Assembly: GCA_017305715.1 (NCBI GenBank)
Contig: JAFKKG010000013.1
Coordinates: forward strand, 370,061-434,060
From: Hyphomicrobiales bacterium
GTDB taxonomy: Bacteria > Pseudomonadota > Alphaproteobacteria > Rhizobiales > Xanthobacteraceae
DNA length: 64,000 nucleotides
Direction of reading: 5' to 3'
Position 1 is the stretch's first letter; each line of letters begins with the position of its first letter. This document shows positions 34,283 to 43,316 of the stretch, piece after piece. Made by a program: the position numbers and the translations under genes. Under the pieces are notes generated by a model. It worked only from the letters and a program-made list of their open reading frames with translations, was not told the origin of the DNA and ran no database searches.

Positions 34283-34426
34283 TTGCGTCTCGAAATCGAA
34301 TTTGTCGGCGGCCAGGCGTTGGTTCATATCGGCGACGTCGCGGACGCAAATGCGGTGCAGGCGATGGCGGAAGCCGTCAATGGGCAGGCGATCCACGCCA
34401 ATGGCGGGGCTTATTTGGGTGCGTAA
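34283..34426 (+). pseudogene. Relic of a short-chain dehydrogenase/reductase gene with an internal deletion
   Basis: In one frame the bases read LRLEIEFVGGQALVHIGDVADANAVQAMAEAVNGQAIHANGGAYLGA and stop (quoted as overlapping blocks: GGQALVHIGDVADANAVQAM, then GQAIHANGGAYLGA). The first block is the NAD-binding-domain strand 3 region (the D-V-A-D motif) and the last is the typical extreme C-terminus of an SDR (GQxIHVNGGAYL). In a real SDR about 150 residues, including the catalytic Ser-Tyr-Lys, lie between them. There is no start or N-terminal GxxxGxG motif, so this is a non-functional remnant. Confidence 0.65.
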
Positions 34427-34511
34427 TGCATGGCTTGGGTGCCATTTTCGCCGGCACCCCTGCAGATAAACCCACTCGGCGACGGCGGATTTTGATGGTA
34501 CCTATCGGGAC

Positions 34512-36608
34512 ATGAACCAGCACGCCAAGGTCGACATCCGGCATTCCACCTGCCCGCACGATTGCCCATCGGCCTGCGCGCTCGATATCGAGGTGATCGA
34601 CGGCCGCAGCATCGGCCGGGTCCGCGGCTCCAAGCAGCAGACTTACACCGCCGGTGTCGTCTGCGCCAAGGTCGCGCGCTACGCCGAACGCATTCATCAT
34701 CCGGACCGCCTGCTGTATCCGATGCGCCGGACCGGACCAAAAGGCTCCGGCCAGTTCGCGCGGATTTCGTGGGACGAGGCGCTGGACGAAATCGCCGCGC
34801 GTTTCGATCAGGCGGAGCATGAATTCGGTGCCCAGTCGGTCTGGCCTTATTACTACGCCGGGACCATGGGGTTGGTGATGCGTGACGGCATCAACCGTCT
34901 CGCCAACGTGAAGAAATATTCCCGGTTCTATTCCACGATCTGCGCGAATGTTGCCCGGATCGGATTTGCCATTGGCACCGGCAAGATCGCCGGCGTCGAT
35001 CCGCGCGAGATGGCTGTCTCCGACCTCGTCGTGATCTGGGGTACCAATCCCGTGAACACGCAGGTCAACGTGATGACGCACGCGATGCGTGCCCGCAAGG
35101 AGCGCGGTGCCAGGATCGCGGCGATCGATGTCTATAACAACGACACCATGAAGCAGGCCGATATCAAGATCCTGCTCAAGCCCGGCACCGACGGCGCGTT
35201 TGCCTGCGGCGTCATGCATGTGCTGTTCCGCGAAGGGTATGCGGATCGGGCTTATATGGACCGTTACACCGATTGCCCGGATGAACTGGAAGCGCATCTG
35301 GCGACCCGCACGCCGGAATGGGCCTCGGCGATTTCGGGCGTACCGGTCGAGGAAATCGAGGCGTTCGCCCGCCTGGTCGGTCAGACCAAGCGTGCGTTCT
35401 TTCGCCTTGGTTACGGCTTCACCCGCAGCCGCAATGGTGCCGCGCAGATGCATGCGGCGCTATGTATTCCGGCGGTGACCGGGGCCTGGCAACACGAGGG
35501 TGGCGGCGCTTTTTTCAACAATTTTGCGATCTGGAGGTTCGATGAGTCCATCATCGAAGGTCATGATGCACTCGATCGCACGACCCGTTGGCTCGATCAG
35601 TCGCAGATCGGACGTATCCTGACCGGTGACGCGGAAGCCTTGAAGGGCGGGCCGCCGGTCAAGGCGATGTTGATCCAGAACACCAATCCGATGACGGTGG
35701 CACCGGAGCAGGCGCTGGTGCGCCAGGGGTTTGCGCGCGAAGACCTGTTCATGGTGGTGCACGAGCAGTTCATGACCGAAACTGCCGCCATGGCCGATAT
35801 CGTGCTGCCGGCGACCATGTTCATGGAGCACGACGATCTTTATTATGGCGGTGGCCACCAGCATATTTCGGTCGGCGCCAAGCTGATCGATCCGCCCGGT
35901 GAATGCCGCTCCAACCACGAGGTGCTGCAGGGCCTCGGTCGCCGTCTCAATGCGGTGCATCCCGGTTTCGAGATGTCGCCCCGCGAGCTGATCGATGCGA
36001 CGCTGAAAAAGAGTGGTCACGGTGATATCGCGTCTTTGGAGGCGGATCTGTGGCGCGACATCCAGCCGGATTTCCGCACCTCGCACTACCTCGACGGTTT
36101 TGCGCACGCCGACAAGAAATTTCATTTCAAGGCCGACTGGGCGAATCCCCCCTTTGGAAATCCCGGCCTGGGGCCGTGGGCGCAAATGCCGGCGCTGCCG
36201 GACCACTGGACTATCATCGAGGAGGCCGATGAGGCGCATCCGTTCCGGCTCGCGACCAGTCCCTCGCGCAGCTTTCTCAATACCAGCTTCAACGAAACGC
36301 CGTCGTCGATCGCGCGCGAGGGTAAGCCCTCCGTGATGATGCATCCAGACGATGCCGGAAAGCTTGGGCTCGCCGATGGAGACACCGTCACGCTCGGCAA
36401 TGTCAGGGGAGAGACCAATCTGACGGTAAAATTGTTCGATGGTCTGCGACGTGGCGTCCTGATCGCGGAATCGATTCAGCCGAACAAGGCCCATCTCGGC
36501 GGCCGCGGCATCAACATGCTGACCGGCGCCGAGGCGGTGGCCCCTGTTGGTGGCGCGGCATTCCATGACAACAAGGTTTGGGTAAAGAAGGCCACCTCTG
36601 CGGCTTAA
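34512..36608 (+). CDS. Molybdopterin oxidoreductase (DMSO-reductase family, bis-MGD, 4Fe-4S)
   Basis: A 698-residue enzyme of the formate dehydrogenase/thiosulfate reductase-like group. The N-terminal 4Fe-4S motif is complete: Cys14, Cys18, Cys22, Cys51 (CPHDCPSAC). Cofactor-binding blocks follow (WPYYYAGTMGLVMRDGINRL, VIWGTNPVNTQVNVM, LIQNTNPMTVAPEQ), and the C-terminal dinucleotide-binding domain includes LNTSFNETPSSIAREG. A cysteine in STICANVARIG lies where the protein ligand of molybdenum is expected, but I cannot be sure. There is no twin-arginine signal, so it is cytoplasmic. Substrate unknown; there is no subunit gene next to it, so its electron partner is not apparent. Confidence 0.87.
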   Translation: MNQHAKVDIRHSTCPHDCPSACALDIEVIDGRSIGRVRGSKQQTYTAGVVCAKVARYAERIHHPDRLLYPMRRTGPKGSGQFARISWDEALDEIAARFDQAEHEFGAQSVWPYYYAGTMGLVMRDGINRLANVKKYSRFYSTICANVARIGFAIGTGKIAGVDPREMAVSDLVVIWGTNPVNTQVNVMTHAMRARKERGARIAAIDVYNNDTMKQADIKILLKPGTDGAFACGVMHVLFREGYADRAYMDRYTDCPDELEAHLATRTPEWASAISGVPVEEIEAFARLVGQTKRAFFRLGYGFTRSRNGAAQMHAALCIPAVTGAWQHEGGGAFFNNFAIWRFDESIIEGHDALDRTTRWLDQSQIGRILTGDAEALKGGPPVKAMLIQNTNPMTVAPEQALVRQGFAREDLFMVVHEQFMTETAAMADIVLPATMFMEHDDLYYGGGHQHISVGAKLIDPPGECRSNHEVLQGLGRRLNAVHPGFEMSPRELIDATLKKSGHGDIASLEADLWRDIQPDFRTSHYLDGFAHADKKFHFKADWANPPFGNPGLGPWAQMPALPDHWTIIEEADEAHPFRLATSPSRSFLNTSFNETPSSIAREGKPSVMMHPDDAGKLGLADGDTVTLGNVRGETNLTVKLFDGLRRGVLIAESIQPNKAHLGGRGINMLTGAEAVAPVGGAAFHDNKVWVKKATSAA

Positions 36609-36679
36609 ATGCCGCTTGCAGTTCCCCGGTTTCCTGCCGCAAATGTTCGCTAATCCATGGCAACAGGGCGAGCGAGACA

Positions 36680-37462
36680 ATGACCGAAAACAGCAGCGTG
36701 ATACGCGAGAAGCGCGGACAGGCGTTCTGGATCACCATCAACCGGCCGGACAAGCGCAACGCCATCAATGCCGACGTCGTCGCCGGAATCGCCAAGGGCT
36801 ATCGCGACGCGCACGACGACAAGGAAGTCCGGGTCATCGTGCTGACGGGAGCGGGCGACAAGGCGTTTTGCGCCGGTGCCGATCTGCAGAACAGCGGTGC
36901 CGCCTTCGCGATGGATTTCTCCAGGCCGAACGTCGACTATGCCGACCTTTTGCGATTGTCGCAAAACGCCACCAAGCCCGCGATAGCGCGCGTGGGAGGC
37001 GTCTGTATGGCTGGCGGCATGGGCTTGCTGTGCATGACCGACATGGCGGTCGCGGCCGATCATGTGATCTTTGGATTGCCTGAAGTCAAGGTTGGCGTGT
37101 TTCCGATGCAGGTGATGAGCCTGCTGCAATCGATCGCGCCGCCACGCCTCGTCAACGAATGGGCGCTGACCGGCGAGCCGTTCGACGCCAAGAGCGCCCT
37201 GGCGGCCGGGCTCCTGAACTATGTGGTGCCATCGGCCGAACTCGACGCCAAGATCGACTGGCTGATCGCTCGCATCGTCGACAAGTCACCGACCGCGATC
37301 CGGCGCGGCAAATATGCCATGCGAGCGATCGCCTCGATGTCGTTCGACGAAAGCATCGCCTACACCGAAAGCCAGATCGCCTTGCTGGCGATGACGGAAG
37401 ACGCCAAGGAAGGCCTCAAGGCTTTCGGCGAGAAGCGCAAACCGTCATGGCCGGGAAGATGA
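36680..37462 (+). CDS. Enoyl-CoA hydratase/isomerase family protein
   Basis: A 260-residue crotonase-fold protein: ITINRPDKRNAINADVV at the N-terminus, the oxyanion-hole block AFCAGADLQNS, then GGVCMAGGMGLLCMTDMAVAAD and FGLPEVKVGVFP. The first catalytic glutamate of true hydratases (GGGxE) is replaced by glycine, and only the second (LPE) is present, as in some isomerases and other crotonases. It acts on a CoA thioester in the cytoplasm. The ATG at 36680 is chosen over the open frame from 36578. It lies 71 bases after the molybdoenzyme gene. Confidence 0.87.
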   Translation: MTENSSVIREKRGQAFWITINRPDKRNAINADVVAGIAKGYRDAHDDKEVRVIVLTGAGDKAFCAGADLQNSGAAFAMDFSRPNVDYADLLRLSQNATKPAIARVGGVCMAGGMGLLCMTDMAVAADHVIFGLPEVKVGVFPMQVMSLLQSIAPPRLVNEWALTGEPFDAKSALAAGLLNYVVPSAELDAKIDWLIARIVDKSPTAIRRGKYAMRAIASMSFDESIAYTESQIALLAMTEDAKEGLKAFGEKRKPSWPGR

Positions 37463-37474
37463 GCGGCTAGACGA

Positions 37475-37903
37475 CTATCCCGGGTTCGCCTTCAGTCCCG
37501 CGGCTTCGATCCCGGCGATGGCGCAGATTTCGTCATTATCCGATGTGTCGCCGCTGACGCCGACGGCGCCGAGCAAAACGCCGCCGTCCTGGATCAGCAC
37601 GCCGCCGGGGACCGGTATCAGGCGGCCCTGCGCCATCGTATTTACCGCGCTGACGAAATAGGCCTGCTCCTGCGCGCGCTGGAACAGCGCGCGCGAACCC
37701 ATGCCCATCGCAAGGGCCCCATAGGCCTTGCCGTGCGCGATTTCAGCTCGCATCAGGCTGGTGCCATCCTGTGCGGCGGTGACTTTGACGCAGCCGCGCG
37801 CATCGAGAATGGTGATGACGAGCGGCTTCAGCTTCTTTTCGACGCCCTTGGCGAGGGCGGCATCGAGAATCTTGCGGGCAACATCGAGGGTAAGTTCAGC
37901 CAT
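37475..37903 (-). CDS. GlcG/HbpS family heme-binding-like protein
   Basis: A 142-residue protein of the GlcG family: LTLDVARKILDAALAKGVEK, then VITILDARGCVKVTAAQDG, KAYGALAMGMGSR, and the VPGGVLIQDGGVLLGAVGVSG block near the C-terminus, which is the hallmark of these alpha/beta proteins. GlcG members lie in glycolate-oxidation operons or bind heme (HbpS); the exact job is unclear. An aggaacc ribosome-binding site precedes the ATG at 37903. The start overlaps the end of the fused oxidase gene by eight bases, as glcG sits with glcDEF in other bacteria. Confidence 0.85.
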   Translation of the reverse strand: MAELTLDVARKILDAALAKGVEKKLKPLVITILDARGCVKVTAAQDGTSLMRAEIAHGKAYGALAMGMGSRALFQRAQEQAYFVSAVNTMAQGRLIPVPGGVLIQDGGVLLGAVGVSGDTSDNDEICAIAGIEAAGLKANPG

Positions 37904-40900
37904 GGATCGGTTCCTTTGCATGTGAAGAGGGAGGTGGATTGGGGCGTGCGCGGTCGAGGCTCATCGCCAGAACGCGCGCGACATGGAGTGCAGAACGCTC
38001 GCTGCCATCCTTGATCTGATGCCGGCACGAAGTGCCATCGGCCACGATCAGCGTGGCCTGGTCGGCGCCACGCACTGCCGGTAGTAATGAAAGCTCGGCC
38101 ATTTGCATCGACGCCTGGTAAGTGTCGGCACCATAGCCGAACGCGCCGGCCATGCCGCAGCAACTTGATTCGATAGTTCCGACGCTCAGGTCGGGAATAA
38201 GGCGAAGCGCCTTTTCAACCGGTTTGAATGCGCCGAACGATTTTTGATGGCAGTGGCCGTGAACCAGCGCTTTCGCGGGCATGGCGCCAAGCGGTAATTG
38301 CAGGCGGCCGGCCTCGGCCTCGCGAACCAGAAACTCCTCGAACAGCAGGGCATGCGCGCTGATGCTCTTGGCGTCGTTGTCAGAGCGTAGTGAAAGCAGT
38401 TCGTCGCGGAGGGTCAGGAGACAGCTCGGCTCCAGTCCGACGATCGGTATGCCGCGCGCGGCGAATGGCGCGTAGGTCGCGACCAGGCGGTTCAATTCCA
38501 CCCGCGCCTGATCGACCAGGCCGGCCGAAAGGAACGTGCGCCCGCAGCACAGCGGCCGCGCGCGATCAATTGGTTTGGGGAGATGGACTCGGTATCCGCC
38601 TTCGACCAGCACGCGCAGCGCAGCGTCAAGGTTTTCCCGCTCGTAGACACGGTTGAAGGTGTCCGCAAACAGCACCACCTCGCGACCGCTCTCCGGTCCG
38701 AAGGCTTCGGCATCGGTGTGGAACACGTCGCGGCGGAACGCCGGCAGGGCGCGTTCCGCGCTGATGCCGGCAAATCTTTCGAACAGCTTGCGCAGTAACG
38801 GACTGTTGTTGCGCCAATTGGCGAGCGGAGCGAAGCGGGACGCGAGGCCGGCATAACGCGGCAGGTATCCGACGAGCCGGTCGCGCAGCGAAAGTCCGTG
38901 TTTTGCTGCGCGCGCCGCCAGCACCTCGATCTTCATCTTGGCCATGTCGACGCCAACAGGGCATTCGTGGCGGCAGGCCTTGCAGGAAACGCAGAGTTTG
39001 AGTGTGTCCATCATTTCGTCGGAGGCCAGCGCGTCCGCCCCGAGCTGGCCGGAGATCGCCAGCCGCAGCGTATTGGCGCGGCCGCGGGTGACATCCTTCT
39101 CATTGCGGGTCGCGCGATACGACGGGCACATCACGCCGCCTTCGAGCTTCCGGCAGGCGCCGTTGTTGTTGCACATCTCGACGGCACCCTGGAAACCACC
39201 GCCGGCGCCGGGATAGGCCGACCAGTCAAGGACAGTCTTCAACTCGCCGATACGATAATCCGGCGGATAACGAAACAGCGAGCGGTCGTCCATCCTGGGC
39301 GGATCGACGATCTTACCGGGATTGAGAACATTATCGGGGTCAAAGCGCTGCTTGACCTGTCTGAAATCGGCAACGATGCGCGAGCCGAACATCGCTTCGT
39401 GGAATTCGGAGCGGACCAGACCGTCGCCATGCTCGCCGGAATGCGAGCCCTTGTACTCGCGCACCATCTCGAAGGTTTCTTCGGCGATGGCGCGCATCGC
39501 CTTGACGTCCTTTTCGAGCTTCAGATTGAGCACGGGACGCACGTGCAGGCAGCCTTCGGAGGCATGCGCATACATGGTGCCGCGGGTGCCGTGCTTGGCA
39601 AAAATACCGTTGAGCCGCTCGGTATAATCGGCGAGCTGCGGCAGCGGCACCGCGCAATCCTCGACGAAGGAAACAGGCTTGCCCTCCTGCTTCATCGACA
39701 TCATCACATTGAGGCCGGAGGTGCGGAAATCTGCGATCGCGGTCTGCGTGGCGGGCTCGACGACATCGACGACGCCGCCCCATTTGCGTTGCGGCTGGTT
39801 CCAGCCGAAGCCGAGGTCAGCCATCAGCTCGGACAGCTGATTGAGTTTTTGATGATTGGCGGTCTGATCTTCTTCAGCGAATTCGACGATCAACAGCGCG
39901 TCGGGGTCGCCGCGAACCGTTGCATCGATCACCGGCCGAAACATCGCAATGTCCCGTCCGAGCGCGATCATCGTGCGATCGACCAGTTCCACCGCAATCG
40001 GTTTCAGCTTCACCAGATGCTGAGCAGCATCCATCGCTTCATAGAAGCTGCCGAAATGACAGACTCCCAGCACCTTATTGCGAATGATGGGCCAAAGCTT
40101 GAGTTCGACCTGCGTCGTGAACGCCAGCGTTCCCTCGGAGCCGACTAGCAGATGCGCCATGTTATTTGCCGCGTTGCGCGGCACAAGCGCATCGAGATTG
40201 TAGCCGCCGACGCGCCGCTGCACTTGCGGAAACCGCGCGGCGATTTCAGCTGCCTCGCGCTCGCCGAGATCGAGCATGTCGCGAAACAACGCGAGCCCGC
40301 TGTCAGGTGAATTCACGCGTTCCAGATCCCGCGCCACTTCGCCGAAATGCAGCCGCGTGCCGTCGGCCAGCGCCGCATCCATCGACAGCGTGTTGTCCCG
40401 CATGGTGCCGTAGCGAAGCGAGCGTCCACCACAGGAATTGTTGCCGGCCATGCCGCCGATGGTGGCGCGCGAGGCCGTCGAGACATCAACCGGAAACCAC
40501 AACCCATGCTTCCTGAGCTGGCGGTTGAGGTCGTCCAGCACGATGCCGGGTTCGACCACGCAAGTGCGGTTCTCGACGTCGAGCGAAAGCAGGCGATTCA
40601 GGTGCCTGGAGAAGTCGACGACAATCCCCTCATTGACGGTCTGGCCGCATTGCGAGGTGCCGCCACCGCGCGGGGTGACTACTCGGCCGGCGTCCCTCGA
40701 TATGGCCAGCGCCCGCAGCGCCTCGTCCATGGTCCGGGGGACCACCACGCCGAGGGGCATGATCTGGTAGAACGAGGCGTCGGTTGCGTAACGGCCGCGG
40801 TTGAAGGCGTCGAAGAAGACGTCGCCGGTGATCTCGCGGGCCAGGCGCGCGGCGAGGGCACTGTTTTCAGCCGAATTTTGCGACTTTTCGGCCCTTGTCG

Positions 40901-40934
40901 GCGCCATTGCTTGATCTCGTGAATGCTCCGCCAT
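37896..40934 (-). CDS. Fused FAD-linked oxidase and Fe-S/CCG oxidoreductase (GlcD-GlcF-like)
   Basis: A 1012-residue single-chain enzyme. Residues about 60-290 are the FAD-binding domain (VTPRGGGTSQCGQTV at 87-100 and ATIGGMAGNNSCGG), 290-560 the oxidase C-terminal domain, then a 4Fe-4S region (CNNNGACRKL near 585 and CVSCKACRHECPVG near 648), and finally two cysteine-rich CCG units (RPLCCGRTF near 795 and SSCCGMAGAFGYG near 925). The order matches D-2-hydroxy acid dehydrogenases fused to a GlcF-like subunit. It should oxidise a 2-hydroxy acid such as D-lactate, D-2-hydroxyglutarate or glycolate and pass electrons to quinone. It is divergent from the serine-glyoxylate aminotransferase gene, 157 bases away. 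Confidence 0.88.
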   Translation of the reverse strand: MAEHSRDQAMAPTRAEKSQNSAENSALAARLAREITGDVFFDAFNRGRYATDASFYQIMPLGVVVPRTMDEALRALAISRDAGRVVTPRGGGTSQCGQTVNEGIVVDFSRHLNRLLSLDVENRTCVVEPGIVLDDLNRQLRKHGLWFPVDVSTASRATIGGMAGNNSCGGRSLRYGTMRDNTLSMDAALADGTRLHFGEVARDLERVNSPDSGLALFRDMLDLGEREAAEIAARFPQVQRRVGGYNLDALVPRNAANNMAHLLVGSEGTLAFTTQVELKLWPIIRNKVLGVCHFGSFYEAMDAAQHLVKLKPIAVELVDRTMIALGRDIAMFRPVIDATVRGDPDALLIVEFAEEDQTANHQKLNQLSELMADLGFGWNQPQRKWGGVVDVVEPATQTAIADFRTSGLNVMMSMKQEGKPVSFVEDCAVPLPQLADYTERLNGIFAKHGTRGTMYAHASEGCLHVRPVLNLKLEKDVKAMRAIAEETFEMVREYKGSHSGEHGDGLVRSEFHEAMFGSRIVADFRQVKQRFDPDNVLNPGKIVDPPRMDDRSLFRYPPDYRIGELKTVLDWSAYPGAGGGFQGAVEMCNNNGACRKLEGGVMCPSYRATRNEKDVTRGRANTLRLAISGQLGADALASDEMMDTLKLCVSCKACRHECPVGVDMAKMKIEVLAARAAKHGLSLRDRLVGYLPRYAGLASRFAPLANWRNNSPLLRKLFERFAGISAERALPAFRRDVFHTDAEAFGPESGREVVLFADTFNRVYERENLDAALRVLVEGGYRVHLPKPIDRARPLCCGRTFLSAGLVDQARVELNRLVATYAPFAARGIPIVGLEPSCLLTLRDELLSLRSDNDAKSISAHALLFEEFLVREAEAGRLQLPLGAMPAKALVHGHCHQKSFGAFKPVEKALRLIPDLSVGTIESSCCGMAGAFGYGADTYQASMQMAELSLLPAVRGADQATLIVADGTSCRHQIKDGSERSALHVARVLAMSLDRARPNPPPSSHAKEPIHG

Positions 40935-41091
40935 CTCTTGCCTGCCGGGGTCCGCCTTGGCAAGGCAAAGCCCTGCTTCTTATGCATTGACGGGCCCCGC
41001 CGGGCGGGGGACAAGCCCGCCAAATAGTGATATTCGAGCGGCTCGCGAGGCCAACACTAGTAAGCCAAGACAAGACCGGGAAGGACGCCCC

Positions 41092-42291
41092 ATGACTGTG
41101 CACTCTGGACGGCATTTTCTGCAGATTCCGGGACCGACCAACGTCCCGGACCGGGTGCTGCGCGCCATGGACATGCCGACCATGGATCACCGGGGCCCCG
41201 AATTTGCCGAGGTTGGCCATGCGGTGCTGGCGGCCATGCAGCGGGTGTTCCGCACCAAGCAGCCGGTGATCGTCTATCCGTCGTCGGGTACCGGGGCCTG
41301 GGAGGCTGCTCTCGTCAATACGTTGCAGCCCGGGGACAAGGTGCTGATGGCGGAGACAGGGCAGTTCGCTGTGCTGTGGCGCGGTATCGCCGAGAAATTC
41401 AAGCTCGACGTGGACTTCCTGCCCGGCGATTGGCGCCATGGCGCCGACCTCGAGCAGATCGAGGCGCGGCTGTCGGCCGACAAGGCGCATAAGATCAAGG
41501 CGGTGTGCGTGGTGCATAACGAGACCTCGACCGGCTGCGTCACCCATCCGCCGGACGTCCGCAAGATTCTCGACCGGGTCAAGCATCCGGCGCTGCTGAT
41601 GGTCGACAGCATCTCCGGTCTCGGCTCGCTGGAATATGAACACGACGCCTGGGGCATCGACGTGTCCGTTGCCGGATCGCAGAAGGGTCTGATGCTGCCG
41701 CCGGGGCTCGGTTTCAACGCCGTATCGGAAAAGGCACTCGCGGTCGCAAAGGCCAACCCGGCCATGCGCTCCTATTGGGACTGGCAGGAGGTCATCGCGA
41801 TCAACAAGGCGGGCACCTGGCCCTATACGCCGGCGACCAACCTGCTGTTCGGGCTGCGCGAAGCGGTCAAGATGCTGGAGGAAGAGGGGCTGGAAAACGT
41901 CTTCGCCCGCCACAAGCGCCACAGCGCCGCGACGCGCGCCGCCATCAAGGTCTGGGGCCTGGAAACGCAGTGCCAGGAACAGGGTGCGCATTCGCCCGCG
42001 TTGACCGGCGTGGTGATGCCGGAAGGCCATGACGCCGACCATTTCCGCAAAGTCGTGCTGGAGAACTTCGACATGTCGCTCGGAACCGGCCTCAACAAGA
42101 TCAAGGGCAAGGTATTCCGGATCGGCCACATCGGCCACTTCAACGATCTGATGCTGATGGGCACGCTGTCCGGCGTCGAGATGGGTCTCGACCTCGCCAA
42201 GGTGCCGCATCGTGGTGGCGGCGTGCTGGCGGCGATGGAAGTCCTCAAAGGACGCGATACGTTGGCGATGCCAAAGACCGCCGTCGCCTGA
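41092..42291 (+). CDS. sgaA: Serine-glyoxylate aminotransferase
   Basis: A 399-residue class V aminotransferase. It starts MTVHSGRHFLQIPGPTNVPD, has YPSSGTGAWEAALVNTLQPGD for cofactor phosphate binding, VDSISGLGS before the cofactor aspartate region, and the pyridoxal lysine Lys198 in AGSQKGLMLPPG. This block and the length match SgaA enzymes, which convert serine and glyoxylate to hydroxypyruvate and glycine (serine cycle and photorespiration-like routes). The ATG at 41092 follows gggaagga. It faces the GlcD-GlcF-like oxidase; glyoxylate could link the two. Confidence 0.88.
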   Translation: MTVHSGRHFLQIPGPTNVPDRVLRAMDMPTMDHRGPEFAEVGHAVLAAMQRVFRTKQPVIVYPSSGTGAWEAALVNTLQPGDKVLMAETGQFAVLWRGIAEKFKLDVDFLPGDWRHGADLEQIEARLSADKAHKIKAVCVVHNETSTGCVTHPPDVRKILDRVKHPALLMVDSISGLGSLEYEHDAWGIDVSVAGSQKGLMLPPGLGFNAVSEKALAVAKANPAMRSYWDWQEVIAINKAGTWPYTPATNLLFGLREAVKMLEEEGLENVFARHKRHSAATRAAIKVWGLETQCQEQGAHSPALTGVVMPEGHDADHFRKVVLENFDMSLGTGLNKIKGKVFRIGHIGHFNDLMLMGTLSGVEMGLDLAKVPHRGGGVLAAMEVLKGRDTLAMPKTAVA

Positions 42292-42324
42292 ACCGGTTTC
42301 GACCCAACAACAGAAAGAACTGCG

Positions 42325-43122
42325 ATGAACGCGCCGGTAGCTGCGACTGAAGACCTGCTCTATTCCGTCGAGGACGGTATCGCCCGCCTGACATTCAATC
42401 GGCCGCAGGCGCGCAATGCGCTGACCTTTGCGATGTACGAGCGAATGGCGTCGATCTGCGAGGACGTCAACAAGGACCGCTCGATCAAGGTCATGATCCT
42501 GACAGGTACGGGCGACAAGGCCTTCGCGTCGGGCACCGATATTTCGCAGTTCCGCGCCTTCAAGACGGCCGAAGACGCACTCGAATACGAAGAGCGGATC
42601 GATCGCGTGCTCGGCACATTGGAGAAAGTCCGGGTGCCGGTGATTGCAGCCATTGCCGGTGCCTGTACTGGCGGCGGTGCGGGCATTGCTGCCTGCTGCG
42701 ATATCCGAATCGGCACGGCGGCGACGCGCATCGGCTTTCCGATCGCCCGCACGCTGGGCAATTGCCTGTCGATGTCCAACATCAGCCGGGTCGTCGCCCT
42801 GGTCGGGCCTGCGCGAACCAAGGATCTGATTTTTACGGCGCGGCTGATCGAAGCGACCGAGGCATTGCAGCTCGGTCTGCTCAACGAAGTGGTGCCTGAC
42901 GTCGAAACGCTGCAGCGCCGCGCTAACGAAACCGCAAAGCTCGTTGCCGGCCATGCGCCGATCACGATGGAAACCGCCAAGGAAGCGGTGCTCCGCCTCC
43001 GTCGTACTTTGTCGCGCGAGGAGGGGCGGGATCTGATTCTGCGCGCTTACATGAGCGAGGATTTCCGCGAAGGGATGGACGCCTTCCTCAACAAGCGGTC
43101 GCCCAACTGGAAGGGCAACTAG
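42325..43122 (+). CDS. Crotonase-family protein lacking both hydratase glutamates
   Basis: A 265-residue crotonase-fold protein: LTFNRPQARNALTFAMYERM, the oxyanion-hole block KAFASGTDISQFRAF, IAGACTGGGAGIAACCDIRIG and GFPIARTLGNCLSMSN. In enoyl-CoA hydratase the two catalytic glutamates sit in GGGxE and in the PE of LPE; here they read GGGAG and FPIA, so both are absent. It should still bind a CoA ester but probably performs another reaction (isomerase, decarboxylase or lyase). It lies 33 bases downstream of sgaA and probably shares its transcript. Confidence 0.85.
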   Translation: MNAPVAATEDLLYSVEDGIARLTFNRPQARNALTFAMYERMASICEDVNKDRSIKVMILTGTGDKAFASGTDISQFRAFKTAEDALEYEERIDRVLGTLEKVRVPVIAAIAGACTGGGAGIAACCDIRIGTAATRIGFPIARTLGNCLSMSNISRVVALVGPARTKDLIFTARLIEATEALQLGLLNEVVPDVETLQRRANETAKLVAGHAPITMETAKEAVLRLRRTLSREEGRDLILRAYMSEDFREGMDAFLNKRSPNWKGN

Positions 43123-43316
43123 GCTCGGCTCCGGTTACGGATTGATCGCTGATCCTGCTTCCCTGTTGGCGCGGAGGTGGTTCGTTTGACCGCATGCGAA
43201 AGTCATAAGCAGCGCGGGTGCTGTTCAGCTTGAATTGGCGTGGTTTAAACCGCACAATGGGTAGCAAGAAATCCAATTTTCTGTCGTTAAAACAAATATA
43301 ATTAGGGAAGAAGCAC

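Noticed and set aside
40867-42954. A 695-codon minus-strand open frame across serine-glyoxylate aminotransferase and the crotonase gene
   Set aside because: It is antisense to two clearly recognisable genes and its protein is rich in His, Arg and Gln in the way of high-GC shadow frames.
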